Source of the DNA: Erpobdella octoculata
Lineage: Eukaryota > Annelida > Clitellata > Hirudinida > Erpobdellidae
Assembly: GCA_963978895.1 (NCBI GenBank)
Contig: OZ022241.1
Location: forward strand, 27,012,073 to 27,076,072
Length of the DNA stretch: 64,000 nt
Reading direction: 5' to 3'
Below, in pieces: positions 50,336-62,489 of this stretch. A program made the position numbers and the translations under genes. Each line of letters begins with the position of its first letter. The stretch's first letter is position 1. The notes under the pieces were generated by a model. It saw only the letters and a list, made by a program, of their open reading frames with translations. It did not search any database and was not told where the DNA came from.

Positions 50336-50768
50336 CTAATTGCGAGCCAGTCCCAAGCCTGGAGAAAGGAGGAGGGAAAAGTTAAAAGGATCAAATTATG
50401 ATCCACGACTGGTGCTTAGGTGCTTCTGACACAGCCGTTTCAGTCTTAAAACACTTGTTGTAAAGGACTATAAACTATTATAAAAAAAAAGCCTCGCTAA
50501 TTGCGAGCCAGTCTGAAGCCTGGATAAAAGAGGAGGGACAGCTAAAAGGATCAAACTTTGATCCACGACAGGAAGTACTTAGGTGCTTCCTACATACAGC
50601 TATTTCAGTCTTAAAACACTTGGTGTAAAGGACTATAAACTATCATAAAAAAAAGCCTGGATAAAGGAGGAGCGACAGCTAAAAGGATCAATTTATGATC
50701 CACGACATGAAGCACTTAGGTGCTTCCTACAACACTTGGTGTAAAGGACTATAAACTATTAAAAAAAA
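50336..50768 (+). mobile_element. SINE-like element, tandem trimer
   Basis: Three head-to-tail units: 50336-50490, 50491-50654, and 50655-50768 (5'-truncated, also lacking a central stretch). Each ends CTATAAACTAT plus a short A run. The whole array is flanked by AACGTCG (50329-50335 and 50769-50775). It lies 14 bp from the start of the U1-like sequence. Confidence 0.85.
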
Positions 50769-50781
50769 AACGTCGTGGTTC

Positions 50782-50868
50782 AAACTTACCTGGCATAGGA
50801 GGTACTGTGATGACCTCTGCGATTACTACAAATGCGGGTAACTCGGGCGCGTCATTTTTGCGTGCATA
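50782..50868 (+). pseudogene. U1 snRNA pseudogene with internal deletion
   Basis: Starts AAACTTACCTGGCATAGGAG (canonical ACTTACCTG). It includes the 5' half of stem-loop I, then jumps to TGACCTCTGCGATTAC and AAATGCGGGTAACTCG (stem-loop III), with a possible Sm site CATTTTTG. Stem-loop II and most of I are deleted and stem-loop IV is absent. It cannot make normal U1. Confidence 0.82.
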
Positions 50869-51656
50869 CAAAACACTAGCTAAAGCACTCTGATCAGAAA
50901 CGTCTCAGAAAGAGCAATTGCCCGTTCTAAGACTTTTTCTTAGGCAAATAAATGCTTCCGAGCCGGAGTTGTAATATCTTTTTCCAACTTCTCGCCGTTT
51001 AAAACTCTCTGCCCAGTCGACCGAACGATTGCAGAGCTCCGTCCAAGCTGATAAATTTCTTCAACCAAACTGGTGCAAAGTTTCATTGAAAACTCAGTGC
51101 TCCCCTGCACTCCGTTGAAAGAAAAATTGAATGAAACGAGCAAAATGTAACCATTAGGCTAGGTCGGACACGCATTGTCGCAAATACTTTCAAAAATAAA
51201 AACCTTTATTCGCCAGGTGGCTTTTTCAAAAACCGGTTTCTTTTTCGAATTAGAACTTTGACTAGCTAACTGTAAAGTCTGTTTCTTTCTTAATCGTCAC
51301 AAATTGAACAAGCGAATGTGTAAACAAACCACACACACGCCGTAACCTATTTTCAGATTTAAGAAAACAGTGAAGGCTAATCCTTGGTATATCGTAACTC
51401 GGCAGATTATAATTTTTGATGATAGATTTTCTTCAAATTTTCGAAATGGTTTAAAAAAAAACATTTTATTTAGTAAATTAATTGAAGAGCGCAATATAGG
51501 TTCAATTTGATTGATTGACGTAATTACTGGCTGTCGCCCAATTAGCGAAAAAGGTCTGTTTACATTGAATGGAATGACTGTCAAATCAGAAAAGAAAATA
51601 ATTTATGCCAGTGGGAATGTCCTACATTCATCAAATATAATTATTAGCGCTATATG

Positions 51657-51658
<2 letters not shown>
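50869..51658. other. Unassigned spacer
   Basis: No ORF, RNA gene or TE terminus recognised. A TA array (51659-51694) separates it from the Tigger element. Confidence 0.4.
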
Positions 51659-51698
<40 letters not shown>

Positions 51699-52402
51699 TA
51701 ATACTCCTCCCCAACGACCTCCCCATTTACGACTCTCTCTCATTTCCGACCATTTGTTTTCTGACGGATTGTTTTCCCATTAAGCGTCACTCCCGACCTA
51801 CGACTCCCTCCAAAACCCGACCAACGACCTTAAAAAAAACACAAAAAATTTTCACTAAAGCGTAAAAATTACGACTTTTTAAAATTCTCAATTTTCGGTA
51901 TACACATTCAAAACATGCCATCCCTATTCACCAAAACATGCCATCCCTATTCACCAAAACATGCCATCCTTATTCACAAACAAAACAAATTTTCCGGATT
52001 CTTTATATTTATTCAAAGCGTCTCGTCTCTCATTTGATTTCGCGAATTAAATTTTAATTTGCTAAAATGACGTCAACTTTGAACTCACAGAAAAGAAAAC
52101 GAAAAATATTAACATTAGGAGAAAGAATAGAAGTGATAAAAAGGAGTGACAGCGGAGAAACTCCAATCTCAATTGCAAAATCGGTAAATGTCGGTAAAAC
52201 ACAAATTCAGGGAATTGTACAGGACGAAGCTTCAATTCTTGAAAGATGGGAAAAAGGTGACAATGCGGAACGAAAGTACGATAAACAAAGGAAATGTGTT
52301 TACAGCGACTTGAACGAAATAATGTGGAAGTGGTTTTGCGATAGTCGACGTCGAAATTTGCCTATCAGTGGTCGCATGATCCAAGAGAAGGCGGCTATTG
52401 AG

Positions 52403-54021
52403 TAGACCTCCTAGCCGAATTTTTTTATGTTTGTGGCTGGCTGAACAAATATTTCGGCTGATATCCGGATTAGCCGAATTAGAGGCGTAAAATTATTATT
52501 CGGCTTGAATTTTAAATTATCCTGCTGATGATTCAAATTTGTGGCTGATAATTATTTTAAATTAGGCTAAAATTTAATATAAAATTATTTACTAAAGTTA
52601 ATAAAGTTCAAAATTTATTACCATTATATAAATTATCAAATTAATAGCAATTGTCATAAAAGTTAATTAAATCATCAAAAATGTCATATGATAAACAAAA
52701 GTATATCATAAAAAATAATATGAAAAAAAATTTTATATTGCAAATTTAAAATTGTCATGTATAAAAACAATCTGATTTAATTTATCAGCACTTAAGGCTG
52801 ATCTGCGGCTGTTCATAACTAATCCACATGTTGAAAACATACTTTCGACTGGTACTGAGCTGGCAGATGTTGTCAAATATACTTCTGCAACTTGAGATAA
52901 TACAGGAAAATCATCTGCATGGTTTCTCCAAAATGTAAGACAGTCTGTATGTCTGCTATCAGCAAATGACAAATACCTAGCAATTTCAACAGCATAATCA
53001 TTAGTAGCATTATCCATATCACTCGTAGAGCTCCTTGGTTTCTGGGTCACACACTTGTTGTAATTTGATAATGTTTGAATCTGGCAAACGTGAATCAAGT
53101 TTGGATAGAACATCTTGTTTGATTGCTCGTATTTTTGGATCCTCATCAGGTTTGCAAGTACATAGCTTTCTTATTTTTGCTTTGCCTAATGGAATGGAGG
53201 ATGCATTTGGAATAGCACTACTGAACAACTCCGTTAAATCTTTAAAAGGTCGTAAAAAACATGCCAGCTCTCTTACACTTTCCCATTCATCTTCGTGTAA
53301 ACAGAGGTCGACCCTACCAGATCGCTTCAAGGCATTACTAACATCATGTCGAAGAGAAATGAGGGATTCAATCATTTCAAGTGTAGAATTCCAGCGAGTC
53401 GGAGTTGCAGATTTAAGCGATGAATGATGAGCTTGATCTGGCTGGTATGGTTTGTTGTCATCTTCATTTGCTAAAGATGTTGTGAACTGTTCATCTTGTT
53501 CAAGAAGTCCATTCAGACTTGCCAATTTTCGTTGCATTGATGTGATGATAGCTTTGTCTTCAGATGCTGCAATTTCATCCTCCATTGTTAATGACTTAAA
53601 GTGGAGAACTGACACAATATTCTTACACTTCTGCAAAAGCTCAATCATTTCTTCTTGTTTGTTAATACTGTCAACAGTCAGCAGAAGATGAATGACATGA
53701 GCAGTGCAGTGAATGAAATGATCAACTTTCAAAATTTTAGATGTTGCTACCATATTAACAGCTCCATCATGGCAGCTGAACATTATTAACCTCTTTGGAT
53801 CTAGGTAAAACTTTTTCATCAAGGTTGTAACATGATCAGCAATATCCTTTGCAGTGTGTTGTGGCAAAACATGGCATCCTAAAGTAACAACATGATATTG
53901 CCAATTTTTAATGAAAGTCACTCGAACACCCATAAATGGCCTGCCTTTGTATTTGTCGGACCAACCGTCGAACATTAAACATATGGATTTCACTTTATCC
54001 AATTTTTCAGAAACTGATGAA

Positions 54022-54105
<84 letters not shown>

Positions 54106-54266
54106 CGTTTATATATATATATTTATACAAACATATATATAGGTTAAGCTGGCGTTCGGAAATTTTATAGCGGATTTTCGGCTGGCCGCCGGCTAGCCGT
54201 AATTTTTTTTCGGCGGATTTACGGCGGCTGTAAAAAGTTCGGCGGTGGCGGCGGCTAGGAGGTCTA
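52403..54266 (-). mobile_element. hAT element nested in the Tigger transposase
   Basis: 1864 bp with perfect 15 bp inverted ends TAGACCTCCTAGCCG / CGGCTAGGAGGTCTA and a perfect 8 bp target duplication CTATTGAG (52395-52402, 54267-54274). The sub-terminal regions are rich in GCCGA/TCGGC words. It carries an antisense transposase and a TA array (54026-54096). Confidence 0.95.
52733..54002 (-). pseudogene. hAT transposase, N-terminus missing
   Basis: Right to left: ICLMFDGWSDKYKGRPFMGV (about 53985), HDGAVNMVATSKIL (about 53780), CTAHVIHLLL (about 53715), TPTRWNSTLEMIESL (about 53400) and the C-terminal hATC dimerisation domain (FWRNHADDFPVLSQVAEVYL, about 52935; SSVPVESMFSTCG, about 52860). 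The BED zinc finger is replaced by TA repeats. A frameshift or deletion near 53019 joins the catalytic part to hATC. Confidence 0.9.
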
Positions 54267-54747
54267 CTATTGAGGCTGTGGTTCTTGGGCACAATGAATT
54301 TACGGCATCTAACGGATGGCTGTATAAGTGGATGAAACGCCACAACATTCATTTGTCTGTTCTTTCCGGAGACAGAGCAGAGGTATCTGAGGAAACGGTA
54401 GAGGATTGGACAAAGAGATTGCCAGTCATTTGTAAAGGCTATGCTCCTGAAAACATTTTTAATGCTGTCAAATTCAAACAGAACATCTTAAAAAGAAGTC
54501 AAGAGTTGCTCAAACTCCACTTACTTCATTTTTTCCCAAAATAACTAAAAATTAAATTTTTGAGTTTAACAATAACATAGTTTTGTCCAATTATATATGT
54601 ATTGTTTGAATATAATACAATGCAGTGTATGTACATTTTGTGTACCTTTTTTATTTGGTTGTAAATATCCTTTCTCCCCATTTAAGACCCCTCCCTTTTA
54701 AGACCTGATTTCTATGACATTTTCAAAGTCGTTAATAGGGAGTACCA

Positions 54748-54817
<70 letters not shown>

Positions 54818-55021
54818 GTGTGTGTGTATATAAATTAATATCGATGACCTATTTCCCTAAATGTAACGTCCCGGTTACAAGAGATATAATGGGTTCATGT
54901 TTTACTTTTCGAGTTATAATTATTATTCTAAAACCAGATACATTCTGTAAATCGATACCTGATTTCTGAACAAATAAACATCACAACAATTGGCGACGAA
55001 GGATAGGAATAAAATCACGCA

Positions 55022-56256
55022 ATGGCAGATATTCAAAAGATATTTGAACTTTTTCAGATGCAGATGGAAAAGAGCGAAGAAAGATTCCTAAAGCTAATGA
55101 AAGAAAATTCAGAAAAAGAAAAGGGGCTGAGGAAAGAAAATGCAGAGACACAGAGAAAACTGTTAGAATTTATAGAGTCCCAAAAAGAAAAAAAGACAGA
55201 GTCAAAAGAAACACTTTTTGATTGACTACGTCAGAGAGTGGAGAAATTTTCCTACGAACCGGAGGAGGGACGATTTTTCAGTCTGTGGCTTAGACGTTTT
55301 GAAGACACTGTCAAAGGTCAAGAAAGACATCTTCCAGAAGAGTCAAGGACTGAACTTCTTCGAACTCTATTAGACAACCACACATATTCAGTTTTTTCTA
55401 CCAGAATTTCTCCACGGCTTCCCAGCGACATTGGTTGGGAAGAAACCATCACAACCCTTGAACAACTATTTGGCCCTAAGAAAAGTCTCTTTCGACGAAG
55501 GTTTGACTTTAGTCGAATAATTTGTACGTCAGGGAGTGATTTTAGTACTATGGAAATAAGATCATTGCTGCTGCAGAAGCAGCAGAACTTCGAGGAATGT
55601 CAGACGAAACACATAAGTGTGTTCAATATGTAGCAGGACTTCAGGCACAAGAACATGTCGAGATACGTTCCAGGCTGTTACGCATGTTGGATAGCGAAAA
55701 TAGCGAAAAACCTATTACAGTCATTGAATTAATAGCAGAGTCTGAACGACTTAAGACTACACTGGATGATACTAAAACAATCGAAAGACCGGATGTAGAA
55801 ATTCAGGCCATTAACAGATACAGCTCACCTCACCGAAAGCCATTGTCACCACGACATCAAGCAGAGCCAAAAACACCATGTCCCATTTGTGGCGGACCAC
55901 ATTGGAAACTAGAGTGTCCTAACGTTAGACCGACGAGTTCTCCAGATTTTTGCAAATCACGAAAATTTGTATCACGGGATCATCCAAACTGGAGACAAAA
56001 TTCTTTTACACACAGAGAAAAGAGTGCTTCTAGACAAGACCGATTCATTAACCAAGTAGACAACGGAAATGAAATCAAACAGTACATTGAAGTCATCATC
56101 AACGATAGACCGATTCAACTTCGGTTAGATACAGGAGCCGAAGTGACTCATCTCTCGTCCAACATGGATAGCCATCGGTCGCCCCAATCTTACCAAAGCG
56201 ACGGCAAATCTAAGCGCAGCAAATGGTCAACCCGTGAAGACCGAAGGAATGTTTGA
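55022..56256 (+). pseudogene. Gypsy gag with zinc knuckle and protease start
   Basis: Met at 55022, 31 nt after the primer site. A coiled-coil start is followed by a stop at 55223-55225, then capsid-like sequence in the same frame to 55633. A frame change leads into 55597-56256 with the zinc knuckle CPICGGPHWKLEC (about 55870) and the protease active site LRLDTGAEVTHLS (about 56122). A frame change near 56160 disrupts the protease. Confidence 0.88.
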
Positions 56257-59200
56257 GACAAAATTTACCGTTGCAAATAAGTCAGGTCAAAAGTACCATG
56301 GTCGGGGTACTGTTTACGTCACAGATTCAAACGACCTCATGGGAATGCCATGGATAAAACAACTTCCTGACTTTAAAGAACTGTTAGAAAACTATTCTGT
56401 CATGGAAATACGGAGCTTCAACACAGACGTGGAACGCACAGCCATTACAAACAAATTAAAACACAAATACGCTGATGTGTTCCGACAGGAACTAGGACTG
56501 TGCACAAAAGTTTCAGCTTCCTTACAGCTTAAACCTGGCGCACAACCCATATTTAGAAAGAAACGCCCTGTTCCTCATGCCGCTTTAGAGCAATTGGATA
56601 GCGAAATTAACCGGTTACTAAAAGAAGGAATAATCTCCCGTGGATCACTCTCAGTGGGCAGCACCCATAGTTGCTGTCCGTAAAGCAAACGGCTCCATCC
56701 GACTTTGTGCAAATTTTTCAACGGGCTTAAATGACTCACTGATGCTCCATAGACACCCGTTACCTACCATGGATGACGTTTTCACAAAACTAAACGGAGG
56801 GACAGTTTTCTCCCAAATAGATTTTGCAGAAGCATACCATCAAGTAGAAGTGACGGAAGAATGTAAAGAGCTCTTAACAATCAACACTCATAAAGGCTTG
56901 TTTCGTTATAACCATCTACCATTTGGTGTGAAATCAGCTCCAGGTATTTTTCAACAAATCATAGACACTATGATTACTGGTCTAGATGGCGTTGCCGCCT
57001 ATTTAGATGATGTCATCGTCACGGGACGGACATTAGAAGAACACAACACGAACTTAGAGGCTTTATTTGACCGAATTTTAAATTATGGCTTCCGGATTAG
57101 AATTGAAAAATGCCACTTGTTAATGACGGAAATCACGTACTTGGGAAATGTAATATCAGCTGCAGGCCGTCGTCCCGACCCAACAAAAATCGATGCAATA
57201 ATTCATATGCCTCCACCCAAAGATGTTGGACAGGTTCGTACTTTTCTTGGACTGATCAACTATTACAGCTCATTTGTACCACGCATGAGAAATCTAAGAG
57301 CACCACTAGACGCTCTTTTAAAAAAAGACACTGTGTTCCAGTGGTCTGAAAGCTGTCAATGGGCATTTGACGAAACTAAAAAAATTTTATTATCCGACCT
57401 TCTGTTAACCCATTACAACCCCAACCAACCAATTGTAGTTGCAGCCGACGCATCAGAATACGGCATTGGAGCAGTGATATCGCACAGATATAGTGATGGA
57501 ACAGAAAAGGCAATTGCACACGCTAGTAGAGCTCTCACTCCAGCAGAAAAGAAATATGGGCAAATAGAAAAAGAAGGTCTAGCACTAGTTTTCGCGGTCA
57601 GAAAGTTTCACCGTTATATCTATGGACGCCACTTTACTCTATTAACAGACCATCAACCTCTGCTTGCCATTTTTGGCAATAAAAAAGGCATACCATCATA
57701 TACAGCAAACAGACTCCAACGCTGGGCTCTAACACTGCTTGCTTATGATTTCAAAATTGAATACTGCAGAACCACGTCCTTTGGACAAGCTGACACACTT
57801 TCGCGCCTTATAGGTCCACATAAAACATCAGAAGAAGACACATTGATAGCAACTATCAATCAAGATATAAACTCCTTGTATATCAATGCCGTCAAACAAC
57901 TTCCAGTCTCAAATAAAGAAATCTGTGACGCAACAAAAACAGACAATGAGTTAAATCCCCTTCTCCAATATGTCAAAACAGGAAGGTGGAACGAAAACAA
58001 AGCACTGAAAACCAGCAAACTCGAACTCTTAAAAAAAGAAATAACGATACATGAAGACTGTTTATTCTTTGGTTCTCGAATAATTATCCCTCAGGTTTTG
58101 CAAAAACGAGTACTTCAAATGCTTCACAAAGGCCACCCGGGTATTACTCGAATGAAGATAATTGCCCGAGAACACGTTTATTGGAGCGGCATTGATAAAG
58201 ACATAGAAAACTGGACACGCAGCTGTTCTTCATGCCAACAAGCAGCTAAATCACCCATAAAACACATTTTATGTTCATGGCCAAAAGAAACCAAACCCTG
58301 GAGTCGAATTCACATCGATTATGCTGGACCGATCCATGGAAAAATGTATCTCGTAGTAGTAGATGCATTCTCAAAATGGCCAGAAATAATAGAGATGGCA
58401 AACAGCACCACATCCAACACGATAAATGCACTCCAGCGGATCTTTGCACAATTTGGATTGCCTGAAACAATTGTCAGTGACAACGGCACACAATTCACCT
58501 CAACTGTTTTTCAGGAATACTGTGCAGAAAACGCGATCAAACACGTGAGATCACCACCATTTCACCCACAATCCAATGGCCAGGCCAAACGATTTGTAGA
58601 CACTTTCAAAAGAGCTTTGATTAAATTAAGAAATGACGGAACTTACAAAGAATCTTTTCAAACATTTTTATTCAGCTACAGAACCACTCCCTGCGCTTCA
58701 TCGCCGAACGGTCTCTCTCCAGCGGAAAATTTCCTAGGCAGACAATTACGTTCGGTCTTAAGCGAATTACATCCGAAAAACATCAAACATTCAACACCTC
58801 GATCAAATGACATGGAGAAACAATTCAACCACCATCATGGGGCACGACCTCGAAAGTTCCAAAACGGTGAATTGGTGTTCGTTCGCGATTATCGACCGGG
58901 ACCTGTGACGTGGATACCAGGACAGATTGTCCGTAGAAGGGGAAGAGTTCTGTACGATACTATCGTAAAAGGAATGGTCTGGAAGCGCTATATCAACCAG
59001 TTACGCCCACGTCAAGAATCGAAGTTTACAACAACACTACTCGAAACATTTGACTTACCTTATCAGAATACAAGACAAGGAGAAAATGTCACAACTGCCG
59101 AACCTGGTCAAACGGTGGAAAAGAACATTAACACAAAAAGAGGCATTCTGAAAGGTCAGGATTCAGACCGTTTTAAAAAATCTGTTCGTTTTCAGCTAGC

Positions 59201-59390
59201 CACCGAACACCAGCCAGAACAGCCTACACAAGACTTTGCAGCAACGCCATTCCCTTCTACTGAAAACTCAGAATCAGTAATACCACGTTCACCGTCATCA
59301 TTACAACTGAGGCGATCTGATAGACAACGACACGCTCCATCTCGACTTGTAATAAATCACCAAAGCAAGTCATACACCAGCGGTGTCTAG
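56234..59390 (+). pseudogene. Gypsy pol: RT, RNase H, integrase
   Basis: Protease end and RT start at 56234-56683; a frame change near 56640 leads to a 916-codon frame. RT: FSQIDFAEAYHQVEV (about 56810) and YLDDVIV (about 57000). RNase H: VAADASEYGIGAVISH (about 57440). Integrase zinc motif: HKGHPGITRMK ... CSSCQQ (about 58125-58240), with HIDYAGP (about 58312) and VSDNGTQF (about 58474). The third catalytic position is Lys (codon AAA, 58587-58589) where the family has Glu. Chromo/GPY-like tail with TWIPGQIVRRRGRVLYD. Together with the frame breaks it cannot encode a working pol. Confidence 0.92.
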
Positions 59391-59405
59391 CTTAGGAGGG
59401 AGGTG

Positions 59406-59442
<37 letters not shown>

Positions 59443-59459
59443 TATATATATATATATAT

Positions 59460-59505
<46 letters not shown>

Positions 59506-59658
59506 TAATATCGATGACCTATTTCCCTAAAGGTAACGTCCCGGTTACAAGAGATATAATGGGTTCATGTTTTACTTTTCGAGTTATAATTATTATTCTA
59601 AAACCAGATACATTCTGTAAATCGATACCTGATTTCTGAACAAATAAACATCACAACA

Positions 59659-60675
59659 CTATAAAACATTGGAAATCAACTAGAGAAATCATTATAAGAA
59701 TCAGAACTCAATATGGGATTGCATTAAAACATTTTTGTTGATATTGCACTCTTAATAAAGGGCTGGGGAAACTAAACAAAAATTGTTAATTTGTGTCCAA
59801 ATAATGCCCACTCTCCCTTCATGGACCCAACACTGCAACCAAATGCTTCATTTCCCAATTAACTGACACAATTTAAAAGACATATTGATCCTGAAGTCCT
59901 TTCTGATTATTTGCTTGTTCCCAAAAAGCTTTACATAAAAAGAAAAATCGCCACGAAAATATCTCGTCCTATCTAAAATCCATCGATCTTCAAAACAATT
60001 AAAATCAACAGTGACCTAGCAAAACGTCATCTAAAACACTCATCCAAAAATGGATGAAGCACAAATGCTGCCTGGTGACGATTAATGGAAACAGATATCA
60101 ATGAAAAAAATTCACGAGCCAGTCATTGCACATGAACAAATGATTTGCAAGAACAGAGCAAGTCAGCACAATTCTAAACCCTCTTGAGCAAATCAGACCA
60201 TTCCAGGAAAAAGATAAAATAAAATCTTAACAAACATTCGCACTGTTCCAATCATGAAAAAAAACATTTGACAACAAATACAAACATTTAAAACACACAA
60301 GGCTATTACACTTTATAACATCTTTCACAAAGCTGCACAAATAAATCTGAAAAGTTTCAACCGCTTAATCAGATTCAATGCCAAAAAGGAGTCCCTTGAT
60401 TGAATTTTCGTCTATTTGCTTTTCATACTGCTGCATGAAAAAAAAAAAAAAAACTTTTTTCAATATCATTAAGATTTAGAAAAAAATAATAATGGGTCTT
60501 CAATTATCAAACAAACTGGAACCATATAATACTGATACTTACATTCCATAGTCAAACAAATTAAAAAGTAGAATCAGAGGCATTGCCAGAAGAAGTAAAA
60601 TAGTTGGTTCTAAGCTGACATTTAAAAGAGGAGAGTCCTGAGGAGCTAAGGAATATTCCTTCTTACATTAGACCA
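59659..60675. other. Spacer, with a faint LINE C-terminal relic
   Basis: Mostly unrecognised. A frame near 60580 reads EALPEEVK followed by stops, reminiscent of the 'W-N-x-LP-x-x-V' end of L2/CR1 ORF2; too short to be sure. Confidence 0.3.
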
Positions 60676-62225
60676 TATATATAGAATAGGTATATCGGCA
60701 AGCCTGTAGTTTAAGATGGCTTTTAGCTAGGCAGCCTAGGAACCAGAATAAAGAACGATTTAGAGTCTTTTTGGTATTCATTATTTATATTAATTGGCAA
60801 TAACTTTATCGATATAAACCGATAAAGAAATGGGAACATTTTAAATTTAATATAGCATTTGGCAATAATAATATTAATTAAAATATGGGCTGATTTTGAA
60901 ATTTGTTCTACTCAATTTACAGTTCTCAGCTAGCTTAAAATGTGTACTGCAACATTTGGCAAAATCTGTTTGATTTGCCAGAGCTATAAAAATTCCAATT
61001 TCAAAACTTGTTTAATGTATTGTAAAAGTATCTGCAGAAAACTTAAAAAAGTCAGAACAAAGCTTAAGATCTTTAAAATCTACAGAGGAAAAAAAAAGTA
61101 TAAAATATTTAGATTAAATTTAAATGTACATCTATATATGAAAAAATCAAAACAAAGTCTAAGTTTCTTAGACTCAAAGTACATCTTTTTATAACAAAAA
61201 AGAATAAAAAAAATTTAAACTATTTAAATTATGAGTACATCTACTTAAAAAATTCAAAGCAAAGTATAAAATCTTTAGAAAATATGAATATCTACTTGAA
61301 AAAATCAAAGCAAAGTATAGGAATGTTCAAAATTCAGCAATGAAACCATTTCATTATTTGAATAAGTGTGATCAGAAAAAGGTCTTGCAGAAATTAATTC
61401 AGCATTTCCTTCTAAATTTGTGTTGCTGTTTTCTCTAGGTTTTTTGTTGATCTGAAAGATCTCTAATTTTTTAGTTTTATTATTTTATAGGCTGGGAAAA
61501 GGAATTTTAGGAATATTTAAAACAGAATTTAATTCTGAGCAGATGTATATACAATCTTAAGATTTTAGGCTTTGATACATATAACATAGATTTTTGATGT
61601 TGATTTTGTTTTTTTTAAGTACATGTACTCATAATTTAAAGTTTAAAATTGTTATAACTTTTTTGTTACAAAAAGATGCACTTATAGTCTCAGAATCTTA
61701 GACTTTGTGTTGATTTTTTCATAGATAGATGTACATTTAATCTAAATATTTTATACTTTTTTTCTCTGTAGATTTTAAAGATGTTGAGCTTTCTTCTGAC
61801 TTTATTCAATTCTTTGTAGATACTTGTACAATACATTAAACAAGTTTTGAAATTGGAATTTTTATAGCTTTTCTGGCAAATCAAACAAATATAAGATACT
61901 TGTACAACACAGTAAACTCGTTTTTAAATTGAAATTTTTCATAGCATTTTTAGCAAATCAAACAAATAATATATTGCCAAATGTTGCAGTAACAATTTTA
62001 AGCTAGCTGTGAACAAATTTCAAAATCAGCCCATCTTTTAATTATTATTATTGCCAAATGCTGTATTAAATTTAAAATCTTCCCATTTCTTTATCGGTTT
62101 ATATCGGTAAAGTTATTGCCAATTAATATAAATAATGAATATTCATGGGACCAAAAAGACTCTAAATCGTTTTCGGGAGGCCATCTTGGCATCTCACTCC
62201 AAACTTGCTCATCTCCGATATACCT

Positions 62226-62240
<15 letters not shown>
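60676..62240. repeat. Large inverted repeat (foldback), about 1.56 kb
   Basis: The left arm (about 60676-61300) and the complement of the right arm (about 61620-62240) match along most of their length. Shared segments include TAGAATAGGTATATCGG at both tips, CGATTTAGAGTCTTTTTGG, GATATAAACCGATAAAGAAA, GGGCTGATTTTGAAATTTGT and AATTCCAATTTCAAAACTTG. A spacer of about 300 bp separates the arms. Two short mirror-image ORFs (60940-61194 plus, 61690-61884 minus) are products of the symmetry. The tips adjoin TA-rich DNA. Either a foldback DNA transposon or a hairpin-RNA locus. Confidence 0.88.

Positions 62241-62299
<59 letters not shown>
62231..62299. repeat. (TA)n microsatellite
   Basis: TA array at the right tip of the foldback. 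Confidence 0.95.
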
Positions 62300-62303
<4 letters not shown>

Positions 62304-62489
62304 TTAGACAGTCTTGTGATGCAGACAATGACAAAATTTGCACTATATGCAGTCTATTTTTTGTCTAGTACTACGTTTGAAATAAAAATTTACTTTGTAT
62401 TTTGAAGTATTATTCCATCCAAACAATAAAACAATTGATAATGACTGGATACCATGTGGCTTATATAGTGAAGCATCATCAGTTATGAA

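Larger units (their letters stand above)
52067..54544 (+). pseudogene. Tigger/CENP-B-like transposase N-terminal half, split by a hAT
   Basis: 52067-52402 encodes an N-terminal psq-type helix-turn-helix (LGERIEVIKRSDSGETPISIAKSVNVGKT) and the start of the CENP-B/Tc5 DNA-binding domain (RNLPISGRMIQEKA). After the hAT (52403-54266) and one target copy it resumes in frame at 54275 with [17 protein letters not shown], then YAPENIFNA near 54456. The DDE catalytic domain is deleted there and a short C-terminus ending LHFFPK follows to the stop at 54542-54544. Confidence 0.88.
51696..54750 (+). mobile_element. Tigger/pogo-type element, containing a nested hAT
   Basis: Termini CAGTAATACTCC (51696) and GGAGTACCACTG (ends 54750) are imperfect inverted repeats flanked by TA on both sides, as for the Tc1-mariner/pogo superfamily. 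Without the hAT and one duplication the element is about 1183 bp, an internal deletion derivative. It was interrupted after its own insertion. Confidence 0.87.
54749..59658 (+). mobile_element. Ty3/Gypsy LTR retrotransposon, full length, inactive
   Basis: The right LTR is 59404-59658 (TGTTATAT...CACAACA). The left LTR is about 54749-54988; its start is blurred by the TA run at the Tigger edge. Outside the TA tract one difference was seen in about 155 bp. The primer binding site TGGCGACGAAGG starts at 54991; the polypurine tract AGGAGGGAGG is at 59394-59403. The coding order gag, protease, RT, RNase H, integrase is that of Ty3/Gypsy. Confidence 0.93.

Noticed and set aside
60940..61884. Two similar short proteins on opposite strands as a gene pair
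   Set aside because: Their similarity follows from the inverted-repeat arms; each is short, Lys-rich and interrupted.
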